A stretch of 64,000 bases of DNA, taken from positions 1-64,000 of the forward strand of contig JAXHNI010000005.1 of NCBI GenBank assembly GCA_034520625.1, written 5' to 3'. Shown here piece after piece: positions 35,769 to 44,342 of this stretch (positions are counted from its first letter, which is position 1; the number at the start of each line of letters is the position of its first letter). This DNA is from JAANXG01 sp034520625 (GTDB lineage: Bacteria; Pseudomonadota; Gammaproteobacteria; Arenicellales; JAANXG01). A program made the position numbers and the translations under genes. The notes under the pieces were generated by a model. The model had not been told where the DNA came from. It did no database searches and was given only the letters and a program-made list of their open reading frames with translations.

Positions 35769-35801
35769 GGCCAGGCTGCCGGGGGGCACCCGGGGGCGCG
35801 G

Positions 35802-36485
35802 TCAGCGGCGCAGCAGCTCCAGGCGATTTCCGGTGCGGTTCATGTCCAGCTTACCGAGAAACGACATGCCCAGCAGCGGTATGTCGGGATGAGCGCCGAG
35901 AAGAACCCCTGCCTCGACATTGCGCAGCGTAATCTCGCCGATACTGACCCGGTCCAGCGTCACCATGTACATGGGCGTTACGCCACTGGCGGTCGTCGCC
36001 ACGCCCTGTCGGCCCGCCCGATAATCGATGCCGACGCGCTCGGCCAGGCTTCGGCTCAACGCAATGGTGTTAGCCCCGGTATCCACCAGAAATCGTACGG
36101 ACGCGCCGTTGATGCTTCCCGGGGCGTAGAAAAAGCCGTCATCTTCCGCCCACAGCGTCAATTTCTCGGGACCATCCCAGGTCGGCGACACATCGCCGGA
36201 CGCGCCCGGGAAGCCCGTCACCATACCGAGCTCCAGCACCTCCTCCCTGCCGTCAATTTCGACATGCGCCCGGTCCGAGTCGGCCTCCAGCAGGGTGATC
36301 CCTTCCGGGCTGGTCTCACCTTCCGCGATCAGCCGCCGCTCACCATCCACGTGCAGCAGGACCTTGCCCTCGAAAAGGGCCAGTACCGTGAGCCTGTCTA
36401 CCGCGATAACCGGTGAAACGCCCGCTACGGCCAAGAAACCGACCATCAGGCAGGAAACGACTAGGGTGATTCGGCAATTTCGCAT
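35802..36485 (-). CDS. Retropepsin-like aspartic protease family protein (periplasmic)
   Basis: A 227-residue protein with an N-terminal signal peptide (LVVSCLMVGFLAVAGVSPVIA) and a C-terminal clan AA aspartic-protease domain of the TIGR02281 kind. The catalytic motif FLVDTGANTIALS lies near residue 130, and LLGMSFLGKLDMN near 207 is the hydrophobic-hydrophobic-Gly element that packs behind it. Single-domain retropepsins work as dimers. Substrates in bacteria are largely unknown. ATG 36485 is chosen because it puts the signal peptide at the start. It converges with folE2. Confidence 0.85.
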   Translation of the reverse strand: MRNCRITLVVSCLMVGFLAVAGVSPVIAVDRLTVLALFEGKVLLHVDGERRLIAEGETSPEGITLLEADSDRAHVEIDGREEVLELGMVTGFPGASGDVSPTWDGPEKLTLWAEDDGFFYAPGSINGASVRFLVDTGANTIALSRSLAERVGIDYRAGRQGVATTASGVTPMYMVTLDRVSIGEITLRNVEAGVLLGAHPDIPLLGMSFLGKLDMNRTGNRLELLRR

Positions 36486-36701
36486 GGCGATGTTGGCGGC
36501 GGACTGACCATACCTTCCGAGTATAGCCGCAAAAGCCGGCAAGCGGCATCCGCGGCGACGGACACCGCATCCGTGGGCACTCTCATGATCCCGTCCACGG
36601 AGCGGCGGCACCCCCGGGGGGAACGATACCTTACCGGCCCGATTCCGGGCCTTCGCGGCGTCCCGGCCGGCAGCACCCGTACATAAGTGATTGATACGCG
36701 G

Positions 36702-36806
36702 CTAGAATATGACAACAAGCAGCACCAGCAGCACAACGGCGGCGATCATGCTGAGCCCGAACTTGTTCCACATGCTGAGGTCGTTCCAGAATCGCAGAAA
36801 TTTCAC
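36702..36806 (-). CDS. 34-residue single-pass membrane protein
   Basis: Not a family I know. GTG at 36806 is preceded by a strong GGGAGG six bases upstream. The peptide begins MKFLRFWNDLSMWNKFG, an amphipathic aromatic and basic stretch, and continues into an uninterrupted hydrophobic helix (IAAVVLLVLLVVIF) that ends at the stop. Such short membrane peptides often act as subunits or regulators of larger membrane complexes, which is inference. It lies between the retropepsin-like gene (same strand, downstream) and the divergent GGDEF gene. Confidence 0.65.
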   Translation of the reverse strand: MKFLRFWNDLSMWNKFGLSMIAAVVLLVLLVVIF

Positions 36807-37026
36807 ACCGGCCTCCCGAGTATTGTTGGTTTCTGTCCCGGGTCGAATATACGACAGGATGTGATACCCCGCCAGCATTACCGGAGGCAGCCAAAACCGG
36901 TCGGCGACAGGGAAGATGGTCCCACGGGGTTTCGGAACGCAGAGGCGTTGCCGCGCCGTCTTTGCAGTCCCGCCGATCGGTTCCTATAATTGCAGGCGTC
37001 TCCAATCAACTTTTAAGGAGTTCCGG

Positions 37027-39954
37027 GTGGGTTTCCCCCACCCGGTAACCACAATGCCCGCCCGTCCCGACGACACCGACTCGACGCCGGACAAGCAGGT
37101 TGACTGGCATCTGCTGCGGCGCGTCTACGGAAGCGAAGCCGTCAGCTGCCTGTTCACGATGCTCGTTGCCACTGTACTGGCGACCGTGGTTGCTGTGTAT
37201 GCGCCGGGCGGCCGCCTGCCTTTCGTGTGGTGGCTGGTGATGGCCGCCGCGGTGCTGCTGCGGCTGGTCACCGCGAGGCAGTTCAGATCCCGTGCAACCA
37301 GGGACACTGCCACTGAGTGGCAGCGCCGTCATGTGCGCAATGTCACCCTCACCGGCCTCGTCTGGGGCATCGGCGGCGCGGCGATGCTTCACTTCGCCCC
37401 GGCCCCGCAGATTCAGACCGCCATTCTGGTGGTGATTGCCGCCATGACGGCAGCAGCGGTGGCGTATCAGGGAGCGGTGCTGCGGGGCTACCAGGGATAC
37501 TTGTTGGGCGCCGTTCTTCCCGTGGCCGTTGTACTCCTGGCGTCACCTTCTTCCGGGTCGCCGGGTATCGCCGTGCTGTCCCTGATTTATTGCGGCGCAA
37601 TGTGGTCCGTGGCGACGCTTTACCATCGGGATGTGCACGCGACCACACGGATGGGATACGAGATGCAGCACCTTTCTCAGCAATTGGAGGAAGCCAACAG
37701 GAAGCTCGAAACGGACATCGATGCCCGCTTGAGAGCGGAGAACCTGTTGGGCGCGGAGCGCGATGTCCTCGAGAACGTGGCCCGGAATATGCCGCTTCTG
37801 ACGATCCTGGATGAGCTGAACCTGGACATCGAGGCATTGTTTCCGGGCAGCCTGTGTTCCGTCGTCATCCTTGGCCACGACGACCGCCGCATCGAGGAAT
37901 GCTCCGCACCGAGTCTCCCCGAGGCCTACGTGAAGCAACTAATAGACCTGCCAATCGGTCCGGAGGCAGGCAGCTGCGGCACCGCCATGCACCGGCGGGA
38001 ACAGGTGATCGTGGAGAATATTGCAGACGATCCATTGTGGGAGGAGTACAGGGAAATGGCCCTGGCCCACGATCTTCATGCCTGCTGGTCGACACCCATC
38101 GTGTCCCGCTCCGGAGCCGTGCTCGGGTCATTTGCGATCTATCGCCGTGCTCCCCGAACGCCGTCCAAACAGGAGCTCGAAACGGTCAGCCGCATGAGCC
38201 GGCTGATGGCGCTGATCATCGAAGACGTCAGGAACAGCGAACGGATACAGCTCAGCGAACAGCGTTTCAGGGACTTCGCGGGCGCCGCGGCGGACTGGTT
38301 CTGGGAAATGGATCCGTCCTTGCAGTACAGCTATGTGTCGGAAAAAACCGGCGAAGCGAACGCGGGACCGGAGCCGCCGGTCCTGGAGAAAACCCGGGAA
38401 AGGCTGTGTGAAGCCACGGCGGGCGATGCATCGACGGCGGGAAACTCCGACGCCCGGCAGGCGGTGGAGCTAGAATTCACCGTAGATCTGCCGAACTGCC
38501 CGGAGATGGAAGTGTTGACGCTGGTGAAGCCCGTCTACGACACCCGGCACGAACTCGCCGGCTGGCGCGGCGTCGGACGCGATGTGACACGCGAACGGCA
38601 GATGGAACGGGAAATCCGGCACCAGGCCACGCACGACAGCCTGACCGGCTTGGTCAATCGCCGCGAGTTCGACCGCCGACTCCGCGAGTTGTTGGCCGCG
38701 GACTCGCAGCCACGTGAGTGCTTCGTCGCTTTCATCGACCTCGACCGATTCAAACTGATCAACGACACCGCCGGACATTCCGCCGGCGACGCCGCGCTGA
38801 AGCGCATCGCTGAAATCCTGCGTGACGGCCTGCCCGGCGATGCGGTGGCCGGCCGGCTGGGAGGGGACGAGTTCGGCATCAGTTTTTCAGCGAAGAACAT
38901 CCACAGCGCAATCGGACTCATGGAATGCCTGGTCAGCGCTCTGGCCGGCGCCCGATTCGACTGGGACAACTCCCGCTTCAGCGTGGGGGCGAGCATAGGG
39001 CTCGTTCCCGTCACCAAGTCTTACAAAACATCCGACCAGGTTCTGTCGGACGCTGACGCGAGCTGCTACCGCGCCAAGAATGGAGGAGGCAATCGCGTAT
39101 GCGTCTATCAACCTGATCTGGACCCGTTCACCGAGGACACCCGCAGCACTGGCGAATTGACGCGGGCGCTGAAGGACGACCGGGCGCTTGTCCATATACA
39201 GAAGGTCTGCGCGCTCCGGGTGCCGGATCGCACTCCCTGGTACGAAGTACTTCTGAGGTACAGCGACGGCAGTGAAGCCGTGTCTCCGCCTTCCCGCCTG
39301 ATCGCCGCCGCCGAGCGCTATGGCCAGATGGGCGTGGTGGACGTGTGGGTGCTGGAACAGGCACTCGACCGATGGGGCTCCATGCTGACGGACGATGCCC
39401 TCCGCCTGTCCATCAACTTGTCCGCAACGTCCATCGAACAGAAGGAGATCGCGAACCGGATTGCGCGTCTCGTCGAGCAGGCCCGGATCGCACCGGGTGC
39501 GCTTTGCTTCGAGCTGACGGAAACCTCGACGTTGACCCGCATTGAGCACGCCGCCGGATTCATGACAGAGCTTCGCCGGCTCGGCTGCGGACTCGTGATC
39601 GACAACTTCGGCGGCGGGCGGTCCAGTTTCTCCTTCCTCAAGCAGCTCCCCGGCGACTACCTCGCCATCGACGGCGGATATGTGAGAACCATGACCATGG
39701 AGCCGGCCAATCACGCCATCGTAGAGGCGATACACAAGATTGGACAGGCTCACGGCATGCAGACGCTGGCCAAATGCGTCGAATCCCGGGACACCCTGGA
39801 CGCTCTGCGGGCCATCGGCGTCGATTTCGCGCAGGGGCACCACCTCGGCGGCGCATTGCCGGCTGCCGGGCTCGACCCGGCCCGGGAACCGGAGCCCGAC
39901 GCCGTCCACGGCCACCCGGAGGACCGGGTCCGTTGCAGCGGGCAGCGTTGCTGA
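37027..39954 (+). CDS. Membrane-anchored GAF-PAS-GGDEF-EAL cyclic-di-GMP protein
   Basis: A 975-residue signalling protein. GTG 37027 is chosen because AAGGAG lies exactly six bases upstream; ATG 37054 is the alternative. Domains: a cluster of hydrophobic helices (about 30-200), a coiled coil (about 215-245), a GAF domain (about 255-405, GSCGTAMHRREQVIVENIA), a PAS domain (about 430-545), GGDEF (about 565-720) with intact RLGGDEF and no RxxD inhibitory site, and EAL (about 745-955). The EAL keeps EVL, the INLS asparagine and ELTE, but the usual DDFG is DNFG, the LKID lysine is alanine and the AEG glutamate is lysine. It therefore looks like an active diguanylate cyclase with a non-catalytic EAL. 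Confidence 0.9.
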   Translation: MGFPHPVTTMPARPDDTDSTPDKQVDWHLLRRVYGSEAVSCLFTMLVATVLATVVAVYAPGGRLPFVWWLVMAAAVLLRLVTARQFRSRATRDTATEWQRRHVRNVTLTGLVWGIGGAAMLHFAPAPQIQTAILVVIAAMTAAAVAYQGAVLRGYQGYLLGAVLPVAVVLLASPSSGSPGIAVLSLIYCGAMWSVATLYHRDVHATTRMGYEMQHLSQQLEEANRKLETDIDARLRAENLLGAERDVLENVARNMPLLTILDELNLDIEALFPGSLCSVVILGHDDRRIEECSAPSLPEAYVKQLIDLPIGPEAGSCGTAMHRREQVIVENIADDPLWEEYREMALAHDLHACWSTPIVSRSGAVLGSFAIYRRAPRTPSKQELETVSRMSRLMALIIEDVRNSERIQLSEQRFRDFAGAAADWFWEMDPSLQYSYVSEKTGEANAGPEPPVLEKTRERLCEATAGDASTAGNSDARQAVELEFTVDLPNCPEMEVLTLVKPVYDTRHELAGWRGVGRDVTRERQMEREIRHQATHDSLTGLVNRREFDRRLRELLAADSQPRECFVAFIDLDRFKLINDTAGHSAGDAALKRIAEILRDGLPGDAVAGRLGGDEFGISFSAKNIHSAIGLMECLVSALAGARFDWDNSRFSVGASIGLVPVTKSYKTSDQVLSDADASCYRAKNGGGNRVCVYQPDLDPFTEDTRSTGELTRALKDDRALVHIQKVCALRVPDRTPWYEVLLRYSDGSEAVSPPSRLIAAAERYGQMGVVDVWVLEQALDRWGSMLTDDALRLSINLSATSIEQKEIANRIARLVEQARIAPGALCFELTETSTLTRIEHAAGFMTELRRLGCGLVIDNFGGGRSSFSFLKQLPGDYLAIDGGYVRTMTMEPANHAIVEAIHKIGQAHGMQTLAKCVESRDTLDALRAIGVDFAQGHHLGGALPAAGLDPAREPEPDAVHGHPEDRVRCSGQRC

Positions 39955-40093
39955 ATGGCCGTCGAGCTCGAGGCACGAAGCATTCAAGACGAATGAGCGC
40001 CCCGCGGCGGATCATGCGCCGGGATGTTGACAGCACGCGGGCGCGGGTGCGTAGTGTCAATGAAGAACCTTCCGAACATTCCGGGGGTCGTCA

Positions 40094-40606
40094 ATGACCG
40101 AACCATACTGCTTTGACATCGAAACTCTGTTGAACGAAAGCCAGCCGGCGTCGATAGTGGTTATCGGAAGCGGCGTGGAGCATGCCGTCGACAATTACCG
40201 GGAGCAGAAGCGGGTACTGGGAAAGGAATGCCAGGTGGAGCACATCGGGCGGGACAGGCCGGCCGGAGCCCTCGCCGAGCGCTACGACATGGGGATCGTG
40301 GCGACGACCATCGAGCACATGGACAAGCGGGAAGCATTGCTGCTGCTGTCCCGGCTGCGTGATCTTTACACGGCGCGGTTCTGCACGGTGGTGCGGATCG
40401 GCGACGACTGGCCGGACCAGAAGACCATCTGGACCCGGAACGAGCTCCTCGGCATCGGCATGATGCTGGTGAACAGTTACGTGGACGACGACAACCGGCA
40501 GACCCACCTTTACAAGTACGACATCGCCACCTACAAGCCCACCCCGGGCTGGCTCAATCCCGACGACTGGGCCAATCCGGAGCTTTGGAACAAGTATCGC
40601 TGGTGA
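40094..40606 (+). CDS. Conserved hypothetical protein (DUF6231-like)
   Basis: A 170-residue cytosolic protein with no motif of known function. It has the alternating strand-helix pattern of a Rossmann-like fold (SIVVIGSGVEHAVDNYR near 20, YDMGIVATTIEHMDKREALLLLSRLRDLYT near 64, shown as seen) and ends in a tryptophan-rich TPGWLNPDDWANPELW segment. I think it belongs to the gammaproteobacterial DUF6231 group, but I am not certain. It lies 139 bp after the GGDEF gene. Confidence 0.6.
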   Translation: MTEPYCFDIETLLNESQPASIVVIGSGVEHAVDNYREQKRVLGKECQVEHIGRDRPAGALAERYDMGIVATTIEHMDKREALLLLSRLRDLYTARFCTVVRIGDDWPDQKTIWTRNELLGIGMMLVNSYVDDDNRQTHLYKYDIATYKPTPGWLNPDDWANPELWNKYRW

Positions 40607-40684
40607 GTCGCTGTCTTCTCCCGAGGCGTTTCCCGGGCACCCCGCTACCCACATTGATGCTGGTCCGTTCGTCAGATCGCGGAC

Positions 40685-40868
40685 AGTGGCTCGGTTTGAG
40701 GACACGCATGATTATGGTGGCCAGTGCCGGGGGGTGTCCCCCAGGGCTGTCGAAAACAGGGATGTTTGAGCCAGAGCGTACACGGATGTATTTACAGCGG
40801 CCCTGGGGGATACCCTCCGGCACTGGCCCATTCTCTGGCTCCGGCACCGGTTGTCAAACCGGGCCACT
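40685..40868. repeat. Hairpin repeat element, copy A
   Basis: This region fills the 305-bp gap after 40606; no gene is seen in it. The core, 40719-40828, is a 110-bp hairpin: 29-bp arms (40719-40747 and 40800-40828) pair fully with two G-T wobbles around a 52-nt loop. Outer 15-bp inverted repeats (AGTGGCTCGGTTTGA at 40685-40699, its complement with one change at 40854-40868) bound the element. The loop is identical except for one base to that at 62987-63038, which is in the opposite orientation. Confidence 0.85.
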
Positions 40869-40911
40869 GCCCGCGGGTCGTTGATTACCACAAGGTCAGC
40901 CGCGGGATATC

Positions 40912-41205
40912 CTACCGGGTCCGGAATATGCGCCGCCGCAGATATGCGCCCACCAGCAACACCGCAGGGAACACGTGAAAGGTCGACACAGTGATCATCA
41001 CGGTTGACCATACGGACCCTTCGGCCTCCGGCTCCAGGGCGGACACCCACCAGCCCGCCGCGATGCTCAGCACGATCGCGGCGCCGATCACCCCGCCGTC
41101 GAACAACGCCATTTTCGGCCCCCGTCCGGTGGCAGGCCGCAACGCGATGTAGCCGAACACGAACAACAGCAGCAACGGCACGATTACCGCCTGGTACAGG
41201 ATCAC
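40912..41205 (-). CDS. Small membrane protein with three predicted helices
   Basis: A 97-residue membrane protein of unknown function. Helices are visible at about 5-20 (AVIVPLLLLFVFGYIAL), 32-50 (GGVIGAAIVLSIAAGWWV) and 66-90 (VMITVSTFHVFPAVLLVGAYL). The GTG start at 41205 overlaps the upstream methyltransferase stop in the sequence GTGA, so the two are translationally coupled. Confidence 0.72.
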   Translation of the reverse strand: MILYQAVIVPLLLLFVFGYIALRPATGRGPKMALFDGGVIGAAIVLSIAAGWWVSALEPEAEGSVWSTVMITVSTFHVFPAVLLVGAYLRRRIFRTR

Positions 41206-41966
41206 GGCAGCGGCTCCCGAACAGCGTGAACCCGCAGTCGCACGTAGTCGGCCCACCAGGAACCATTGTCCCGGCGCAGCTCGCCGGCCAGAAGGTCTTC
41301 AAGCTCGGCCAGGAAGTCCTGGCGTTCATGGTCCGGAACAATGTCCAGGAAAGGCCGCCCGACGGATCCCATCCAGTTGGCGATGCCGCTAGGCAAGTCG
41401 GTGGGCCGCTCGAAACGCTCGATGTGCGCGACATCGAAACCCGAACCTGTCAGGAGCGCCGAGAATTCCTCCGAAGTGGGGAAATGCCACGGGTCGACCT
41501 CACGCCCGGCGATACCTCGCTTATCCAGCGCCTGGTGGATCGCCCGCCGTATCCGTTCGATATTGCCGTGTCCGCCGAACTCGGCGACGAAGCGTCCGGA
41601 CGGCTTCAATGCCCCGGCTATACCCCTAACCACGGCCTCCATGGGGCGCATCCAATGCAGCGCCGCGTTGCTGAACACCGCGTCGAAAGACCCGGCAAAG
41701 TCCGTACGGACGACCAAGTCCACGGCATCCAGGAGACGGGCGTCAACCCCCCTCTGCCGTGCGGCCGCGACCATGTCCGGGCTGGCATCGATCCCCACGA
41801 CGTCGCATCCCATTTCGACGAGCTTGACGGTGAGAATGCCATCCCCACATCCGACGTCCAGCACCCGCTCTCCGGTGCGGGGGGCCAGCAGCTGCACCAC
41901 CGGTAGTCCCAGATCCGAGACAAACCCCGTGTGCTGCCTGTAGAAGCGGGCATCCCAGTCGGTCAT
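41202..41966 (-). CDS. Class I SAM-dependent methyltransferase
   Basis: A 254-residue cytosolic methyltransferase of unknown substrate. Motif I is RVLDVGCGDGILTVKL near 35, the motif II acid lies in VVGIDASPDMVAAARQRG near 57, and FDAVFSNAALHWMRP near 95 with LKPSGRFVAEFGG near 122 complete the fold. The layout resembles trans-aconitate methyltransferase-type enzymes. ATG 41966 (MTDWDARFY) gives the usual family start; an ATG ten codons earlier is less likely. Confidence 0.82.
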   Translation of the reverse strand: MTDWDARFYRQHTGFVSDLGLPVVQLLAPRTGERVLDVGCGDGILTVKLVEMGCDVVGIDASPDMVAAARQRGVDARLLDAVDLVVRTDFAGSFDAVFSNAALHWMRPMEAVVRGIAGALKPSGRFVAEFGGHGNIERIRRAIHQALDKRGIAGREVDPWHFPTSEEFSALLTGSGFDVAHIERFERPTDLPSGIANWMGSVGRPFLDIVPDHERQDFLAELEDLLAGELRRDNGSWWADYVRLRVHAVREPLP

Positions 41967-42000
41967 ATGGAATATACTGAAGGGCGCTTCCAACAATGCG

Positions 42001-42117
42001 CTATTTCTTCGATCGCTGCCTCAGCGCCTTGCTCGAATCCTCATTGACTTTATGTAAACTGCGGTTCTGCGCGCGGTGCTTCCTTGATCTCACGAAAATA
42101 TCACTGTTTTTAGACAT
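42001..42117 (-). CDS. Possible 38-residue basic peptide
   Basis: An open frame from ATG 42117 encodes a highly basic, soluble peptide (MSKNSDIFVRSRKHRAQNRS at its start, ending LRQRSKK). It lies 34 bp before the methyltransferase on the same strand. The sequence is much more AT-rich than its neighbours and the Shine-Dalgarno candidate (GGGG) is too close to the ATG, so this could equally be an untranslated leader. Confidence 0.25.
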   Translation of the reverse strand: MSKNSDIFVRSRKHRAQNRSLHKVNEDSSKALRQRSKK

Positions 42118-42182
42118 GCCCCAAATTCGATTGGTCGAGGATCGGCACCGCCGCGACCGCATTGGAACCCCGGCCCGTGCTC

Positions 42183-42938
42183 TCAGCGCCGGCTGCGATC
42201 CCGGCTTGAGTCGCCGGCGACATCGCCGGTCTGTCCAGCGGCGGGAAACTCTACCCGCACTTCGTAGTTCTCCCCGTCCTTGTCACGAATATTCGAGACC
42301 CCCTCGTAGCGTCTGAGGGCGGTGCTGTCGCGGTCGTAGGCTACGACGATGCCGTCCCCAAAGAATCTCAAAAGCATGGATGCCGGCTCCATAATAAATA
42401 CTACTTCAGTATCCGTCATGCGCTCAAGATATATCCTGAATTCCAGGAAACGCTGAAACGAGGGAACGAGAAACGGCCGTTCGAACACCTCTCCCTGCAT
42501 CAGCGAGGTCCAGTTGTTCTCGATGAACCTGTCGAAGCCGCCGTCGATAATCGCGTCGTCGGGAGCCCGCAGTTTACGCTCCTTGAGGGCATGGTCCTCG
42601 GTTTTCCGGAAGAACACCAGGAGCCGATCTTCCTCCTGGCTCGCCCCCTCCAGGTGGCCGTTTACCGCGTTCTCCAGACGGAAGTCGGGATCGGAAGCGT
42701 TGCGGCGGAAGTCCAGCCGCTTCCTGGCAATTATCCCGCCTTCGGGTTTCCTGTAGACGACCTCGCTTCGGGTCACCCGCCCCTGCTCGAGGTGCTCGTG
42801 ATGTTCCTCGGTGTACAGGAGCTGGTCCGTCCCCAGATTGTACGCATAGCCCTTGCGCTGCTCCGCCGTCCCCCCCGCCGCGGCGGGCAAGGGTGTCAAA
42901 ACCAGGGCCAATAACACCGTCACGCCGATATCACGCAT
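42183..42938 (-). CDS. Exported protein of the lipid operon (DUF6134-like)
   Basis: A 251-residue protein with a signal peptide (IGVTVLLALVLTPLPAAAGG) and a predicted beta-rich body, including YTEEHHEHLEQGRVTRSEVVYR and PFLVPSFQRFLEFRIYLERMTDTEVVFIMEP. It resembles the DUF6134 group of envelope proteins, family function unknown. It is the last gene of the nine-gene operon and overlaps the preceding stop by 8 bases. Confidence 0.72.
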   Translation of the reverse strand: MRDIGVTVLLALVLTPLPAAAGGTAEQRKGYAYNLGTDQLLYTEEHHEHLEQGRVTRSEVVYRKPEGGIIARKRLDFRRNASDPDFRLENAVNGHLEGASQEEDRLLVFFRKTEDHALKERKLRAPDDAIIDGGFDRFIENNWTSLMQGEVFERPFLVPSFQRFLEFRIYLERMTDTEVVFIMEPASMLLRFFGDGIVVAYDRDSTALRRYEGVSNIRDKDGENYEVRVEFPAAGQTGDVAGDSSRDRSRR

Positions 42939-43290
42939 CCCGACGTCTCCCCAACCAGAACGTACCAGGCTCATTCCGGGCCTCGGCCGCCGCCTTGAGA
43001 ACATAACAGCAGGTGGCGAGATTGCCCGCGGCGATGAATGCTGCGATCCAGGCCCCGGCTACGAGACCGTTCCGTTCCCGCCGCAGCGCCCAGCCGGAAA
43101 AAAGCAGCAGCCCGACATACACGTCCACCAGCGTCACAATACCCCATGGCATCCGAATCAGCGCCCCGCCCTCCTCCCTGAAGTCGCCGAATATCACACC
43201 GTAGGCAACGGCAAGAGTCATCACAGCTAGACCCGACAGCGCCAGCGCCACACAAGGAAAGGATCCGCGTACCGGGAGGGGCCTGCTCAT
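42931..43290 (-). CDS. Small membrane protein of the lipid operon
   Basis: A 119-residue membrane protein with three hydrophobic segments: CVALALSGLAVMTLAVAYGVIF, GIVTLVDVYVGLLLFSGWAL and VAGAWIAAFIAAGNLATCCYVL (each given as one helix). It recalls small DUF1475/DUF2834-type proteins, but I am not sure of the family. The start overlaps the preceding methyltransferase stop in ATGA. Confidence 0.65.
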   Translation of the reverse strand: MSRPLPVRGSFPCVALALSGLAVMTLAVAYGVIFGDFREEGGALIRMPWGIVTLVDVYVGLLLFSGWALRRERNGLVAGAWIAAFIAAGNLATCCYVLKAAAEARNEPGTFWLGRRRDA

Positions 43291-44342
43291 TTGCCGCGTC
43301 TTTTCCGGAACAGGTAGTGATTGACGTGCCACTGCTCGCCGTACTCGTAGCCGAAGAGCTCGGCGCAGGCCATGAAAAAGACGCGCCAGCGCATCCACCA
43401 GCGATTCGCCTCGGCTTCTCCGTAGGCATCCGCCAGGACCCGCATGATCCGGGGCCTGTTGCGGTCCATGTTCTGAAGCCAGGCCTCGGCCGTCTTCTGA
43501 TAGTGGCCGCCGTTCCACGTCCATCGATTACGGAATTCGAGGTGCCGCTGAAATGCCAGCGGCAGGTCGTCGCACGGCATGATTCCGCCGGAGAAGAAAT
43601 GCCGGCTCATCCAGTCCGTCGCATCGCGGTCCACGAACTCGTAAGGCACCTGCCGGTGGCAGAAAATATGCATGAAGAACATCCCGTCCGCATTCAGCCA
43701 GCCGCTGATCCGCCGGAACAGCTCTTCATAGTTGCGCATGTGCTCAAACATTTCCACGGATACGATGCGGTCGAACGTACGATCGATGGAGAAGTCGTTC
43801 ATGTCCGCCGTGATGACCTGCACGTTGTCCAGCCGCCGGTCTGCAACACTCTGTTCAATGTAGCGTCTCTGGGAGTTCGAATTGGAAACCGCAACGATCC
43901 GCGCGGCCGGATACTGTTCCGCCATCCAGAGAGTCAACGACCCCCAGCCGCACCCCAGCTCCAGAATTCTCTGGCCGTCCTGCAGGGCGGCGTTCCGGCA
44001 GGTGAGCTTCAGCGATTCCTCCTCCGCCTGGTCGAGCGTCGCGGTGGCATCTGTCCAGTAGCAGCTGCTGTACTTGCGCCGTCCACCGAGCACCATGGCG
44101 TAGAATTCCGGGGGAACTTCATAATGCTGCGCATTGGCCAGCTCCGGAAGCGGAGCGACGGGCGAGGATTTCATCATCGCCACGAAGCTTTCCCGTTCGC
44201 GGGCGGCCCGGGCCGCGTTATCCACGGGCAACGTCCGGAGACGTGTCCGGACCAGGGACTGAATGCCCTTTCGAATCACCGCGTCGGGTATCCAGCCCCG
44301 CTCCACTGCGTCCATGGCGACCTGTGCAAGCTGTTGTTTCAT
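43287..44342 (-). CDS. Cyclopropane-fatty-acid-synthase-family SAM methyltransferase (second copy)
   Basis: A 351-residue methyltransferase of the CFA/mycolic-acid cyclopropane family, more divergent than the neighbouring CFA synthase. It shows HYEVPPEFYAMVLGGRRKYSS near 73 (substrate pocket), motif I ILELGCGWGSLTLWMAE near 125, VSVEMFEHMRNYEELF near 193 and MFFMHIFCHRQVPYEF near 220. Members of this branch methylate lipids or small amines without always making cyclopropane rings. Its operon position argues for an acyl-chain substrate. Confidence 0.82.
   Translation of the reverse strand: MKQQLAQVAMDAVERGWIPDAVIRKGIQSLVRTRLRTLPVDNAARAARERESFVAMMKSSPVAPLPELANAQHYEVPPEFYAMVLGGRRKYSSCYWTDATATLDQAEEESLKLTCRNAALQDGQRILELGCGWGSLTLWMAEQYPAARIVAVSNSNSQRRYIEQSVADRRLDNVQVITADMNDFSIDRTFDRIVSVEMFEHMRNYEELFRRISGWLNADGMFFMHIFCHRQVPYEFVDRDATDWMSRHFFSGGIMPCDDLPLAFQRHLEFRNRWTWNGGHYQKTAEAWLQNMDRNRPRIMRVLADAYGEAEANRWWMRWRVFFMACAELFGYEYGEQWHVNHYLFRKRRGK

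Noticed and set aside
40724..40978. Short frames in the hairpin repeat, also at 62853-63214
   Set aside because: They are translations of the repeat arms and loop; related frames occur only because the DNA repeat is conserved.
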